In this document: piece by piece, positions 1 to 7,770 of the stretch
Layout: each line of letters opens with the position of its first letter
How positions within the stretch are numbered: position 1 is the first letter of the stretch
From: Cognatilysobacter claricitrinus
GTDB taxonomy: Bacteria > Pseudomonadota > Gammaproteobacteria > Xanthomonadales > Xanthomonadaceae
Assembly (NCBI RefSeq): GCF_045866565.1
Contig: NZ_BAAFZV010000002.1
Span: forward strand, 1,116,001-1,180,000
DNA: 64,000 nt
Direction: 5' to 3'
Notes under the pieces: model-generated
What the model saw: only the letters and a program-made list of their open reading frames with translations
What the model was told of the DNA's origin: nothing
Database searches by the model: none
Made by a program: the position numbers and the translations under genes

Positions 1-166
1 CAGCCGCGGCGACTTCGACGCCGGCGAGCTGCGCGCCTCGGGCGGTATCTCGCTGCTGTGGCGCTCGCCGATGGGTCCGATCTCGATCAGTTACGCGATT
101 CCCTTCCGCAAGAAGGACAACGACGAGATCGAGCACCTGCAGTTCACCTTCGGCGGCGTGTTCTGA
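1..166 (+). CDS. bamA: Outer membrane protein assembly factor BamA, C-terminal end (partial)
   Basis: Only the last 54 codons are present; the frame is already open at the left edge. The residues read as the final beta strands of an Omp85 barrel (GGISLLWRSPMGPISISYAIP) and end in QFTFGGVF, with the terminal Phe typical of outer-membrane beta barrels. The segment SPMGPISISYA matches the last strands of BamA, which folds and inserts outer membrane proteins. lpxD follows after only 7 bp, the conserved gammaproteobacterial order. The identity depends on this short tail plus context, but both agree. Confidence 0.9.
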   Translation, partial: SRGDFDAGELRASGGISLLWRSPMGPISISYAIPFRKKDNDEIEHLQFTFGGVF

Positions 167-173
167 TCCGCGC

Positions 174-1196
174 ATGAGCCCGGGCAACGAAGCAGCTCGT
201 CCGCACTACACCGCCGGCGAGCTCGCGGAGCGGTTCGGGCTCGAGTTGCATGGCGACGCCGCGACGCTTGTTCGCGGCGTCGCCACGATCGCCGACGCCA
301 CGCCCGATCGCCTGACGTTCCTGTCGAACTCGAAGTACCGACCCGCGCTCGCCACCACGCGAGCGGGCGTCGTCGTGCTGTCCGCGACTGACGCCGATGC
401 CGCGCCGGGAACCGCCCTCGTCGCGCGCGACCCCTACGCCGCCTACGCGCGCGTCGCGACGTTGTTCGAGGTCGTCCCGTCTGCACCGGCGGGCGTCCAC
501 GCCAGCGCCGTGGTCGATCCGACTGCGACTGTCGAGCCATCAGCCAGCATCGGTCCTCACGTCAGCATCGGCGCGCGCTGCGCGATCGGCGCGGGGGCGA
601 CCATCGGCGCGGGCTGCGTGGTCGGCGACGACTGCGTCGTCGGCGACGGTTCGCGGCTCGTCGCCCGGGTCACGCTGGTGACCCGCGTTCGTCTCGGCGC
701 GCGCGTGCTCATCCACCCGGGCGCAGTGATCGGCGCGGACGGCTTCGGTATCGCGATGGATGCGGGCGCGTGGCTCAAGGTGCCGCAGTTGGGCGGCGTC
801 GTGATCGGCGATGACTGCGAGGTCGGCGCCAACACCACCATCGACCGTGGCGCGATCGACGATACGGTGCTCGAGGACGACGTCCGCCTCGACAACCAGA
901 TCCAGATCGGCCACAACGTGCGGATCGGCGCGCACACCGCGATGGCAGGTTGCGTTGCAGTCGCCGGCAGCACGCGCATCGGCCGCTACTGCCTGATCGG
1001 CGGCGGCGCCGGGATCGTCGGCCACATCGAGATCTGCGACAAGGTCGTCGTCACGGCGATGAGCCTGGTCACCCATTCGCTGCGCGAGCCCGGCGAGTAC
1101 TCGTCCGGCACGCCGCTGATGGACAACCGCACGTGGCGGCGCAACGCTGCCCGCTTCCGACAGCTCGACCGCCTGTTCCGCAGCCGCCGGGACTGA
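174..1196 (+). CDS. lpxD: UDP-3-O-acylglucosamine N-acyltransferase LpxD
   Basis: LpxD adds the second hydroxyacyl chain to the lipid A precursor in the cytoplasm. The 340-aa product has an N-terminal uridine-binding region (about 1-100), then a long left-handed beta helix of hexapeptide repeats (about 105-310, e.g. IGPHVSIGARCAIGAGATIG) and a C-terminal helix. His247 in the QIGHN segment matches the family's catalytic base. Length is the usual one (E. coli 341 aa). The ATG lies 8 bp after the bamA stop codon. It is followed by fabZ, lpxA and lpxB, so it should be cotranscribed with them. Confidence 0.97.
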   Translation: MSPGNEAARPHYTAGELAERFGLELHGDAATLVRGVATIADATPDRLTFLSNSKYRPALATTRAGVVVLSATDADAAPGTALVARDPYAAYARVATLFEVVPSAPAGVHASAVVDPTATVEPSASIGPHVSIGARCAIGAGATIGAGCVVGDDCVVGDGSRLVARVTLVTRVRLGARVLIHPGAVIGADGFGIAMDAGAWLKVPQLGGVVIGDDCEVGANTTIDRGAIDDTVLEDDVRLDNQIQIGHNVRIGAHTAMAGCVAVAGSTRIGRYCLIGGGAGIVGHIEICDKVVVTAMSLVTHSLREPGEYSSGTPLMDNRTWRRNAARFRQLDRLFRSRRD

Positions 1197-1263
1197 TTGG
1201 GCGCGTCGCCGTATCATGGGCGGCTTCGGCAACGGCCAGCCCGGCCGCTTTGCAGGACCCCGA

Positions 1264-1731
1264 ATGAACCAGACCGTGCAGCTCCCCGTCGACGTCCGCG
1301 GCATCGAATCGCTCCTGCCGCATCGCTATCCGTTCCTGCTGGTGGATCGCGTCGTCGAGTTCGAGCCCCGCAAGCGCATCCTGGCGTACAAGAACATCAC
1401 GGTGAACGAGCCGTGCTTCACCGGCCACTTTCCGGGCAACCCGGTGATGCCGGGCGTGCTGATCATCGAGGCGCTGGCGCAGGCTGGCGGCCTGCTGACG
1501 ACGCTCACGGCCAAGGCCGAAGGCAACGAAAAGCACGGCGACAAGCTGTTCTACCTGGTCAAGGTCGACAACGCGAAGTTCATGAAGATGGTCGTGCCCG
1601 GCGATCGCCTCGAGCTCGACGTCGAACTCAAGCGCGTCATCCGCAACATGGCGATGTACTCCGCCATCGCGCGCGTCGACGGCGAAGAGGTCGCCGTTGC
1701 CGACATCCTCTGCGCCGAGGCGCAGGGCTGA
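1264..1731 (+). CDS. fabZ: (3R)-hydroxyacyl-ACP dehydratase FabZ
   Basis: FabZ dehydrates beta-hydroxyacyl-ACP in fatty acid elongation, drawing on the same hydroxymyristoyl-ACP pool that LpxA and LpxD use. The 155-aa protein has the hotdog-fold signature: LLPHRYPFLLVDRV at the N-terminus, catalytic His55 in FTGHFPGNPVMPGV and Glu69 in the following central helix. An in-frame ATG exists at 1216, but the start at 1264 (MNQTVQ) gives the family's normal length and is preferred. lpxA begins 2 bp after the stop. A TATCAT -10-like hexamer at 1212-1217 could give an internal promoter, but I see no good -35. Confidence 0.96.
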   Translation: MNQTVQLPVDVRGIESLLPHRYPFLLVDRVVEFEPRKRILAYKNITVNEPCFTGHFPGNPVMPGVLIIEALAQAGGLLTTLTAKAEGNEKHGDKLFYLVKVDNAKFMKMVVPGDRLELDVELKRVIRNMAMYSAIARVDGEEVAVADILCAEAQG

Positions 1732-1733
1732 GC

Positions 1734-2516
1734 ATGGCGGCGCGCGTCCATCCGAGCGCGGTGGTCGAAGCCGGTGCGCGGCTCGGGGAAAACGTGGTCG
1801 TCGGCCCGTTCTGCTACATCGGCGACGGCGTCGAGGTGGGCGACGGCACGGAGTTCGGCCCGCACTGCAGCGTGATGGGCCCGACGCGCATCGGCCGCAA
1901 TAATCGTTTCATCGGCCACTGCGCGGTCGGCGGCGAGCCGCAGGACAAGAAATTCGCGGGCGAGCACGTCGAGCTCGTTATCGGCGACAACAACACGTTC
2001 CGCGAATTCGTCACGCTCAATCGCGGTACGGGCAATGGCGGCGGCGTCACGCGCATCGGCAACGACAACTGGCTGCTTGCCTACGTGCACGTCGCGCACG
2101 ACTGCGACGTCGGCGACCACTGCATCTTCTCGAACAACGCGACCCTCGCAGGCCACGTCACCGTCGGCGACCATGTGATCCTCAGTGGCTTCGCGGGCAT
2201 CCACCAGTTCTGCCGGATCGGCGCGCACGCGTTCGTCGGCATGGGCGCCTTCGTCAACGGGGACGTGCCGCCCTTCGTGATGGTCGCGCAGGAAGACTAC
2301 GGCCGCCCGCGCGGCATCAATGCGGAAGGCCTCAAGCGCCGCGGTTTCGACGCATCGCGCATCTCCGCGATCAAGCGCGCATATCGCGCGCTGTACGTCG
2401 CCGGCGGATCGCTCGACGACGCGCGCGCCAAGCTCACCGAACTTGCCGGCGACAGCGAGGACGTGCGCCTGCTGCTCGACTTCGTCAACACCGGCGATCG
2501 TCCACTGCTGCGCTGA
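1734..2516 (+). CDS. lpxA: UDP-N-acetylglucosamine O-acyltransferase LpxA
   Basis: LpxA catalyses the first step of lipid A synthesis, moving a hydroxyacyl chain from ACP to UDP-GlcNAc. The 260-aa product is nearly all left-handed beta helix built of hexapeptide repeats, with the conserved HVAHDC and NNATLAGHVTVGDH segments and the FAGIHQFCRIG motif, then a helical C-terminal domain from about 190. The start at 1734 (MAARVHPSAVV) lies 2 bp after fabZ; the reading frame is open further upstream, but that stretch overlaps fabZ and lacks family similarity. Confidence 0.97.
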   Translation: MAARVHPSAVVEAGARLGENVVVGPFCYIGDGVEVGDGTEFGPHCSVMGPTRIGRNNRFIGHCAVGGEPQDKKFAGEHVELVIGDNNTFREFVTLNRGTGNGGGVTRIGNDNWLLAYVHVAHDCDVGDHCIFSNNATLAGHVTVGDHVILSGFAGIHQFCRIGAHAFVGMGAFVNGDVPPFVMVAQEDYGRPRGINAEGLKRRGFDASRISAIKRAYRALYVAGGSLDDARAKLTELAGDSEDVRLLLDFVNTGDRPLLR

Positions 2517-2570
2517 TCGCGCGATCCCGACCTCCGCGACGCGTTCTCGCGCGCCCACCCGTTTGAGCCC

Positions 2571-3752
2571 ATGTCGACGCCCAATCGCCCGCACCGCATC
2601 GCGATCGTCGCCGGTGAAGCCTCCGGCGATCTGCTGGGTGCGGGCCTGATCGACGCCCTGCGCGCGCGCTGGCCGGATGCCGAATTCGCCGGGATCGGCG
2701 GCGATCGCATGCACGAGGCGGGTTTCGACGCGTGGCATGACGCGGGCGAACTCGCGGTCATGGGGCTTGCCGAAGTGCTGCGCCACCTGCCGCGACTTCT
2801 CAAGCTGCGGCGCGCATTGCGCGATCGCGTGCTGGCGTGGAAGCCGGACGTCTTCATCGGCATCGATGCGCCGGACTTCAATCTCGGCGTCGAACGCTGG
2901 TTGAAGCAACGCGGCGTGACCACCGTGCACTATGTCAGCCCGTCCGTATGGGCGTGGCGCGAAGGACGCGCGGCGAAGATCGGGCGTTCGGCCGACCGCG
3001 TGCTTTGCCTGTTCCCCATGGAACCCGCGATCTACGCGAAGCATGGCGTCGACGCGCGCTTCGTCGGCCATCCGCTCGCGGACGAGATGCCGTTGCAGCC
3101 CGATCGCGCGGCGGCGCGCGCGGCGCTGGATCTTGCATCGGATGCGCCGGTGCTTGCGCTGTTACCCGGGTCCCGCACCGGTGAAATCGAACGTCTCGGC
3201 GCGGATTTCCTCGACGCCGCGGCGCGCGTGCGCGATGCCCTGCCCGGCCTTCGCGTGGTGGCGCCCATGGCCGACTCCCGGGCACGCGCGACATTCGAGC
3301 GCGTGCTCGCGCGGTCGCCAGCGCGCGAACGTCTCGGCGATGCGCTATCGATCATCGATGGCAACGCGCGCGTGCTGATGATCGCGAGCGACGTGGTGCT
3401 GCTGGCATCGGGCACGGCCACGCTCGAGGCGATGCTGGCGAAGCGGCCGATGGTGGTGGCGTACAAGGTCGCGGCGACGACGTACCGGATCGTGAAAGGC
3501 CTCGGCATGCTCAAGGTGAGCCGCTACGCGCTGCCGAACATCCTCGCCGGCGCGGACGTGGTGCCCGAACTGATGCAGCATGACTGCACACCGGAGAAGT
3601 TGGCAGCCGCCGTGCTGCGCTGGTTCCGCAGCCCCGAGGCGGTGACTGAGCTCGTGCCGCGGTTCACGAACCTGCACGACGAACTGCGACGCGACGCCTC
3701 CGCGCGCGCGGCGGACGCCGTCGTCGACGTCGTATCCTCGCCACATGGCTGA
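2571..3752 (+). CDS. lpxB: Lipid-A-disaccharide synthase LpxB
   Basis: A GT19 glycosyltransferase joining UDP-2,3-diacylglucosamine to lipid X at the inner membrane. Typical landmarks in the 393-aa product are the N-terminal IVAGEASGDLLGAGL loop, GIDAPDFNLG, YVSPSVWAWREGR (about 122-134) and VLALLPGSRTGEI. Length is normal (E. coli 382). It lies 54 bp downstream of lpxA and its last 8 bp overlap the start of rnhB, so the two are probably translationally coupled. Confidence 0.97.
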   Translation: MSTPNRPHRIAIVAGEASGDLLGAGLIDALRARWPDAEFAGIGGDRMHEAGFDAWHDAGELAVMGLAEVLRHLPRLLKLRRALRDRVLAWKPDVFIGIDAPDFNLGVERWLKQRGVTTVHYVSPSVWAWREGRAAKIGRSADRVLCLFPMEPAIYAKHGVDARFVGHPLADEMPLQPDRAAARAALDLASDAPVLALLPGSRTGEIERLGADFLDAAARVRDALPGLRVVAPMADSRARATFERVLARSPARERLGDALSIIDGNARVLMIASDVVLLASGTATLEAMLAKRPMVVAYKVAATTYRIVKGLGMLKVSRYALPNILAGADVVPELMQHDCTPEKLAAAVLRWFRSPEAVTELVPRFTNLHDELRRDASARAADAVVDVVSSPHG

Positions 3753-4398
3753 CGCGCCGCTTCAATCGGAACTCGACATCGCCGTCGAACGCGGTGCGCA
3801 GCGCATTGCGGGCGTGGACGAGGCCGGTCGAGGCCCGCTCGCAGGCCCGGTGGTCGTGGCGGCCGTGGTGTTCATTCCCGGCCGCACGCCGATCAACGGG
3901 CTCAACGATTCCAAACAGCTCGATGCCGGGCGTCGCGAGGTGCTCGCCGTGCGCATCCGCGAGCGCGCGGTCGCCTGGCATGTCGCCGTGATCGATGTCG
4001 GCACGATCGATCGCATCAACATCTTCCACGCGACGATGCTGGGCATGCGCGAGTGCGTCGAGGCCGTGCGCCACGCCGCGGACATCGCACGCATCGACGG
4101 CAACGTCGTGCCGAAAGGCCTGCCGTGCGCGGGTGAGGCGTGGGTCGGCGGCGATGCCCGCTGCCGTTCGATCATGGCCGCGTCGATCCTGGCGAAGACG
4201 CATCGCGACGCGTTGATGGTCGAGATGCACGCGAAATATCCGCAGTACGGATTCGACCAGCACAAGGGTTATTCCACGCCACAGCATCTCGCCGCGCTGG
4301 CGGCGCATGGGCCGTGCCCGGAGCACCGCAGGTCGTTCGCGCCCGTGCGTTCGAGCGTGACGACCGACGATGGCGAACGCGAGCTGGCGCTGCTGTGA
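3745..4398 (+). CDS. rnhB: Ribonuclease HII
   Basis: RNase HII cuts the RNA strand of RNA-DNA hybrids and removes misincorporated ribonucleotides. The N-terminal active-site block GVDEAGRGPLAGPVVVAAVV is intact and supplies the first two acidic residues; SIMAASILAKTHRD and YGFDQHKGYST follow. At 217 aa it is a normal length. The ATG overlaps the lpxB stop by 8 bp. In related genomes dnaE normally follows directly; here about 3.4 kb of other genes separates them. Confidence 0.96.
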   Translation: MADAPLQSELDIAVERGAQRIAGVDEAGRGPLAGPVVVAAVVFIPGRTPINGLNDSKQLDAGRREVLAVRIRERAVAWHVAVIDVGTIDRINIFHATMLGMRECVEAVRHAADIARIDGNVVPKGLPCAGEAWVGGDARCRSIMAASILAKTHRDALMVEMHAKYPQYGFDQHKGYSTPQHLAALAAHGPCPEHRRSFAPVRSSVTTDDGERELALL

Positions 4399-4404
4399 CG
4401 CATT

Positions 4405-4436
4405 GACGCGCGCGCCTGCTACGACGGCGCGCGTCG
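4405..4436. terminator. GC-rich hairpin downstream of rnhB
   Basis: An 8-bp stem, CGCGCGCC at 4409-4416 with GGCGCGCG at 4426-4433, encloses a 9-nt loop. It lies between the convergent rnhB and the small protein gene at 4459-4647, where a terminator is expected. Neither side has a clear T run, so an intrinsic terminator is only possible. Confidence 0.3.
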
Positions 4437-4458
4437 CTTCAGCTTGGCGCCCACGCCA

Positions 4459-4647
4459 CTACGCGTCGGTTGGTGGTTCGTCTGCCAGCGCGTTCGCAGG
4501 TTTGGGCGGTCCGACGACAGGCGTGTTCTCGATGGACGAGGTCGCATCGCGTCGGCTGGCGCGCTGGTCCGTGGGCGGGAGTCGGGCATCGCGTGGTTCG
4601 AACGATGCGGTCTTGTCGGTTCTGAACGTGAACGACGGTGACGTCAT
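4459..4647 (-). CDS. Small protein with PVVGPPKP motif (62 aa), unknown function
   Basis: I do not recognise a family. The start at 4647 is chosen because GGAGG sits 6 nt upstream of the ATG, an excellent ribosome binding site; the frame extends further upstream but looks non-coding there. The product is polar, rich in Arg, Thr and Pro, with no membrane segment or signal peptide. Its C-terminal third contains NTPVVGPPKPAN, nearly identical to NVPVVGPPKPPK in the gene just upstream at 4882-5115, so the two look like diverged duplicates. There is no cysteine or obvious catalytic residue pattern. It may be a modified peptide, a partner of the neighbouring regulator, or a decaying copy. Confidence 0.5.
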   Translation of the reverse strand: MTSPSFTFRTDKTASFEPRDARLPPTDQRASRRDATSSIENTPVVGPPKPANALADEPPTDA

Positions 4648-4881
4648 GGCGCACCTCCGGATCCGCCCGTTTGTGGGCCACGCATCATCGCGCCGTGTCG
4701 GCGTCGCGCGTGCAAACAACGCATTAAGGACGAGTGCGCTTGAGAGCCGGCGCGACGTCGTGCACGCGCGCCGCAGCGATCGAACGCGTGGCGGCGGATA
4801 TCGGCAGGACGCGCCGATCCCGCTCGCCGATAGCACGCGTCGCGCGTTGCCGAACCGCGTGTCGAACCCCCGTGCCTGGCG

Positions 4882-5115
4882 TCAGCTCGGCGCGCTGATC
4901 GCGGTTTCAATGGTGACCGCTGCGGCGTCGTCCACCGGAAACTGGAGCGTCGGGCCTTTCGGCGGTTTCGGTGGGCCCACCACCGGCACGTTCGCGCCGT
5001 AGTGGATGCGGCACAGCACGACCAGATGCCGGCCATCGCGCAGCACGAGGTCGATACGTTGTTCGTCGGTGCCGGTTTCGGCGGGTGCATCGAGGGTGGA
5101 CGACGACATGGTCAT
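4882..5115 (-). CDS. Small protein with PVVGPPKP motif (77 aa), unknown function
   Basis: No family recognised. The ATG at 5115 is preceded by GCGGAG at a suitable distance; a second in-frame ATG lies two codons later. The core reads DLVLRDGRHLVVLCRIHYG, looking like a short folded beta unit, then NVPVVGPPKPPKGPTLQFP and an Ala/Thr-rich tail. The Pro-Lys motif is shared with the 62-aa protein 234 bp downstream on the same strand. It lies just downstream of the TPR regulator (stop at 5151), also on the minus strand, with only 35 bp between them, so all three could be one transcript. Confidence 0.55.
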   Translation of the reverse strand: MTMSSSTLDAPAETGTDEQRIDLVLRDGRHLVVLCRIHYGANVPVVGPPKPPKGPTLQFPVDDAAAVTIETAISAPS

Positions 5116-5150
5116 GGCAACTCCGCGGGATGCCCGGACGGGCGAAATCG

Positions 5151-7298
5151 TCAGCGCGTGGCGACGACGCCGGCGCGCGTGAATAACGGATTCGTGGCGA
5201 GGCGCTTCTCGGCAATGCCCGCGTGCCGCGCCATCTCGATTCGCTGGCGCGCGCCGTCGACATCGCCGAGTTGCAACAACGTCTCCGCGTTGTAGAACGC
5301 GACGTCGGCCGCCTGTTCGCCCTTGCTTTCGGCCTGCCGCGCGAGCGCCAGCGCGCGTTCGCGTTCGCCGATGTTCGCGCGGTACCAGCCGAGCGCGGCG
5401 AGCGTCATCGCATCGCCGCCGTTGAAGTCGATGAAATGCTGCGCAAGATCGGCGGCCTGCCGGAATGCCGCCGGCGCCTGGCCGGCCGTGCGTGCATCGG
5501 CGAGCAGCGCATCGCCAAGGTTGCCGTAGTTGATGTAGGTGTCGGGACTCAGCGCAATCGCACGGCGATACAACACAGCCGCGGCCGCGTAGTCGCCGCG
5601 TTCGTATTTGATGGTGCCGAGGTTGGCGAGTGCGCGGTCGTCCGGGTCGAGCGCCACGGCGCGTTCCAGCGCCTTTTCCGCAGCGTCGGTGCGTCCGACG
5701 GAGAGCAGCAGCGCGCCTTGCAGGCCCCAGAAATCGCCGTCTTCAGGCGCGAGGCGCGTGGCCTGTTCGAGCGAGGCGACCGCGTCCTCGGTGCGTCCGG
5801 CGACGTATTGCTGGTAGCCGAGTTCCGCGTAGATGTGCGCGTCGGACGGACTTGCGCGCAGCGCCTCGCGGAAATGGGCGAGCGCGTCGTCGATGCGATC
5901 GCGCGCGACATCGACCTTGGCGAGCCCGACCAGAGCGTCCGCGCGTTGCCCGGGATAGTCCACGACGTGGCGGTAGTACTCGCCCGCCTTCTCGAGGCTG
6001 CCGTTGACGCGGTAGAGGTCGCCGAACGCGAGCTGCACCTCGCCGATGCCGGGATCCATGTTTTCCGCCGTGCGGCACGCAAGCCGCGCGGAATCGAACG
6101 CCTTCGGATTGCGCTGGCTTTCGAAGCGCCACGCTTCCGTGCGGCAGATCGCGGCCTGTGCGCGCGCGAAGCCGGGGTCGCGGACCAGCGCCTTGCGGAA
6201 ATAGCCGATCGCCTGCGGCCGGTCGCCACGGGTGGCGAACAGTTCGTACAGGCCGTGCAGGTACGCGTCGAAGGCGGCGACGTCGCGCGTGGGTGCCAGA
6301 CGCCGTCGCAGGCCTTCACCCGCATCCGGCAGCGCGCCGACCAGCACGGCGGCCACCTCGGACGCCATGCTGCTCTGCAGTTCGAACACGTCGCGCAGCG
6401 GACGGTCGTAGCTGCGGCTCCACAGCAGGCCGCCGGAGGGAACGTCGAGTAGCCGCGCATCGACGCGAACGCGGTTGCCGATGCGCTGCACGCGCCCGTC
6501 GAGCACGCTCGCGACGCCGAGGCGCCGGCCGAGCGCGAGCGGGTCGATCGCGGCGTCGGGCGCCCACGCCGCGACCTGCAGCCCGTGCACGCCAGCGAGC
6601 GCGTTGTGCATCTCGACGGCGAGGCCTTCGGCGAAGTAGCGATCGGCGGGGTCGGCCGTGGTGGTGGTGAATGCGCGAACGGCGACCGACGGCGCGCTCG
6701 CGTGGAGCGGCGCAGGCGGGCGCCGCCACCAGGCGATCGCGGCGACGAGCGCCAGTAGCGCTAGGCAGGCGAACGCGATCGCGGCTGCACGCCGGCGCGA
6801 CGGGGCGACGGCGCCTCGCATCTCGCGCTGCTCGACAGGGCCGGCCGATGCGTCGGCCGTCAGCGGCAAGGCGGTGTCCGCGCCGCGTGCCGCAAGCGGC
6901 GCCCGTTCGGCGGCGGGCTCGGCCTCGGTGTCCGCAGCCGCCATGCGCTCGTCCAGCAGCTCGCCGATGAAGCTGTAGCCCAGCGCATGCCGCGTCTGGA
7001 TATAGCGCGGATGCTGCGCGTCGTCGTCGAGCGCATGGCGTAGCTGGGCGATCACCCGGGTGAGCACGCCCGGCGTGACGTGGCGATGCCCCCAGACCGC
7101 ATCGAGCAGGTCGTCACGCGGGACGAGCTCGCCGGCGCGCTCCAGCAGCAGCGCCAGCACCGCGAACGCTTTCGGTTCCAGCGTCCGCAGCTCGCCCGCA
7201 CGCACCAGGGTGCGCGCGCCCAGGTCCACCACGACGTCGTCGAAGCGATAGCGACTCGCGACCACGGCGGCGCTGGGGGGAACGCCATCGGCCGTCAT
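5151..7298 (-). CDS. CadC-like transmembrane winged-helix regulator with TPR periplasmic domain
   Basis: A 715-aa one-component regulator. Residues 15-113 form an OmpR/CadC-type winged helix (FDDVVVDLGARTLV, the EPKAFAVLALLLERAGELVP region, then the DNA-recognition helix and the IQTRHALGYSFIG wing). A basic Ala/Pro linker leads to one membrane helix at about 171-189. The C-terminal 500 residues start with a TolB-like/adenylate-cyclase-associated region (AVRAFTTTTADPADRYFAEGL) and continue as many TPR repeats, probably periplasmic. The start has AGGAG 9 nt upstream. The DNA-binding half should act in the cytoplasm on nearby promoters; the TPR half may sense a protein or peptide ligand. Targets unknown; the flanking small genes are candidates. 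Confidence 0.85.
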   Translation of the reverse strand: MTADGVPPSAAVVASRYRFDDVVVDLGARTLVRAGELRTLEPKAFAVLALLLERAGELVPRDDLLDAVWGHRHVTPGVLTRVIAQLRHALDDDAQHPRYIQTRHALGYSFIGELLDERMAAADTEAEPAAERAPLAARGADTALPLTADASAGPVEQREMRGAVAPSRRRAAAIAFACLALLALVAAIAWWRRPPAPLHASAPSVAVRAFTTTTADPADRYFAEGLAVEMHNALAGVHGLQVAAWAPDAAIDPLALGRRLGVASVLDGRVQRIGNRVRVDARLLDVPSGGLLWSRSYDRPLRDVFELQSSMASEVAAVLVGALPDAGEGLRRRLAPTRDVAAFDAYLHGLYELFATRGDRPQAIGYFRKALVRDPGFARAQAAICRTEAWRFESQRNPKAFDSARLACRTAENMDPGIGEVQLAFGDLYRVNGSLEKAGEYYRHVVDYPGQRADALVGLAKVDVARDRIDDALAHFREALRASPSDAHIYAELGYQQYVAGRTEDAVASLEQATRLAPEDGDFWGLQGALLLSVGRTDAAEKALERAVALDPDDRALANLGTIKYERGDYAAAAVLYRRAIALSPDTYINYGNLGDALLADARTAGQAPAAFRQAADLAQHFIDFNGGDAMTLAALGWYRANIGERERALALARQAESKGEQAADVAFYNAETLLQLGDVDGARQRIEMARHAGIAEKRLATNPLFTRAGVVATR

Positions 7299-7317
7299 CG
7301 GCGGTTACTCCTGAAAA

Positions 7318-7336
7318 CCTCGCAACCTGCGCGAGG
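7318..7336. promoter_or_regulatory. Inverted repeat between divergent genes, possible operator
   Basis: CCTCGC at 7318-7323 and GCGAGG at 7331-7336 form a perfect 6-bp inverted repeat with a 7-nt spacer. It lies in the 135-bp gap between the winged-helix regulator (minus strand) and the 75-aa protein (plus strand). This is where an autoregulatory site would be expected, but a short GC-rich repeat can occur by chance. Confidence 0.25.
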
Positions 7337-7433
7337 CATCGGACAAACCTCATCTCCCCATCATGACTCAGCAGGCGCGGACGGGGACTCTGCATGCGCA
7401 CCGCTCGTCAGGTGCAGACCACGGAGAACCACC

Positions 7434-7661
7434 ATGAACGTCCTGTCCACCCTCGTCCACGCCTTCCACGTTTCGCCGCAGATCGACGACGCCGCCACCG
7501 CCGAACGCCGCGCCCGCTACGCCGAAGCGCTGGAAAACGCCCGTCGCGAACCGCTGCCGCAGTCGCCGGATCCCGAAGCCGAGGCGTTCGAGGCCCAGTG
7601 CCGCCGCGTCCGCGAATCGCGCTACACGGAGACGTCGGCCGACCTGTTCCATGTCTGCTGA
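7434..7661 (+). CDS. Hypothetical 75-aa charged protein
   Basis: Not a family I recognise. The ATG at 7434 has GGAGAACC just upstream. The protein starts with a short amphipathic stretch (MNVLSTLVHAFHVS), then is strongly helical and charged, rich in Ala, Glu and Arg, and ends with ESRYTETSADLFHVC, whose final residue is Cys. There is no signal peptide or membrane helix. It is transcribed divergently from the membrane regulator and may be under its control. dnaE begins 109 bp downstream. Confidence 0.6.
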   Translation: MNVLSTLVHAFHVSPQIDDAATAERRARYAEALENARREPLPQSPDPEAEAFEAQCRRVRESRYTETSADLFHVC

Positions 7662-7722
7662 ACGCCGCCGGCCGCCGCTGGCGCCGGATGCCGTGTCAAG
7701 CCTGTGTCGCCACCGGCGCGCC

Positions 7723-7731
7723 TGCTAGTCT
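7723..7731 (+). promoter_or_regulatory. Candidate extended -10 promoter for dnaE
   Basis: TGC followed by TAGTCT at 7726-7731 has the form TGn plus a -10-like hexamer, 39 bp before the dnaE ATG. I see no convincing -35. The same TGCTAGnnT pattern occurs upstream of genes at 33524 and 51374, so it may be a recurring promoter form here. Confidence 0.35.
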
Positions 7732-7770
7732 GCAAGGCCGCCGGTTGCCGCGACCGGCACGCCCGACTGC

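Noticed and set aside
4370..5002. Plus-strand 210-codon frame over the small-protein region (GGPTTG repeats)
   Set aside because: Its repeats are the antisense image of PVVGPPKP. The minus strand has better ribosome sites and more protein-like sequence, though this is the least certain rejection.
7080..7433. N-terminal extension of the 75-aa protein in the same frame
   Set aside because: It runs antisense through the winged-helix region of the regulator; the ATG at 7434 has its own ribosome site.
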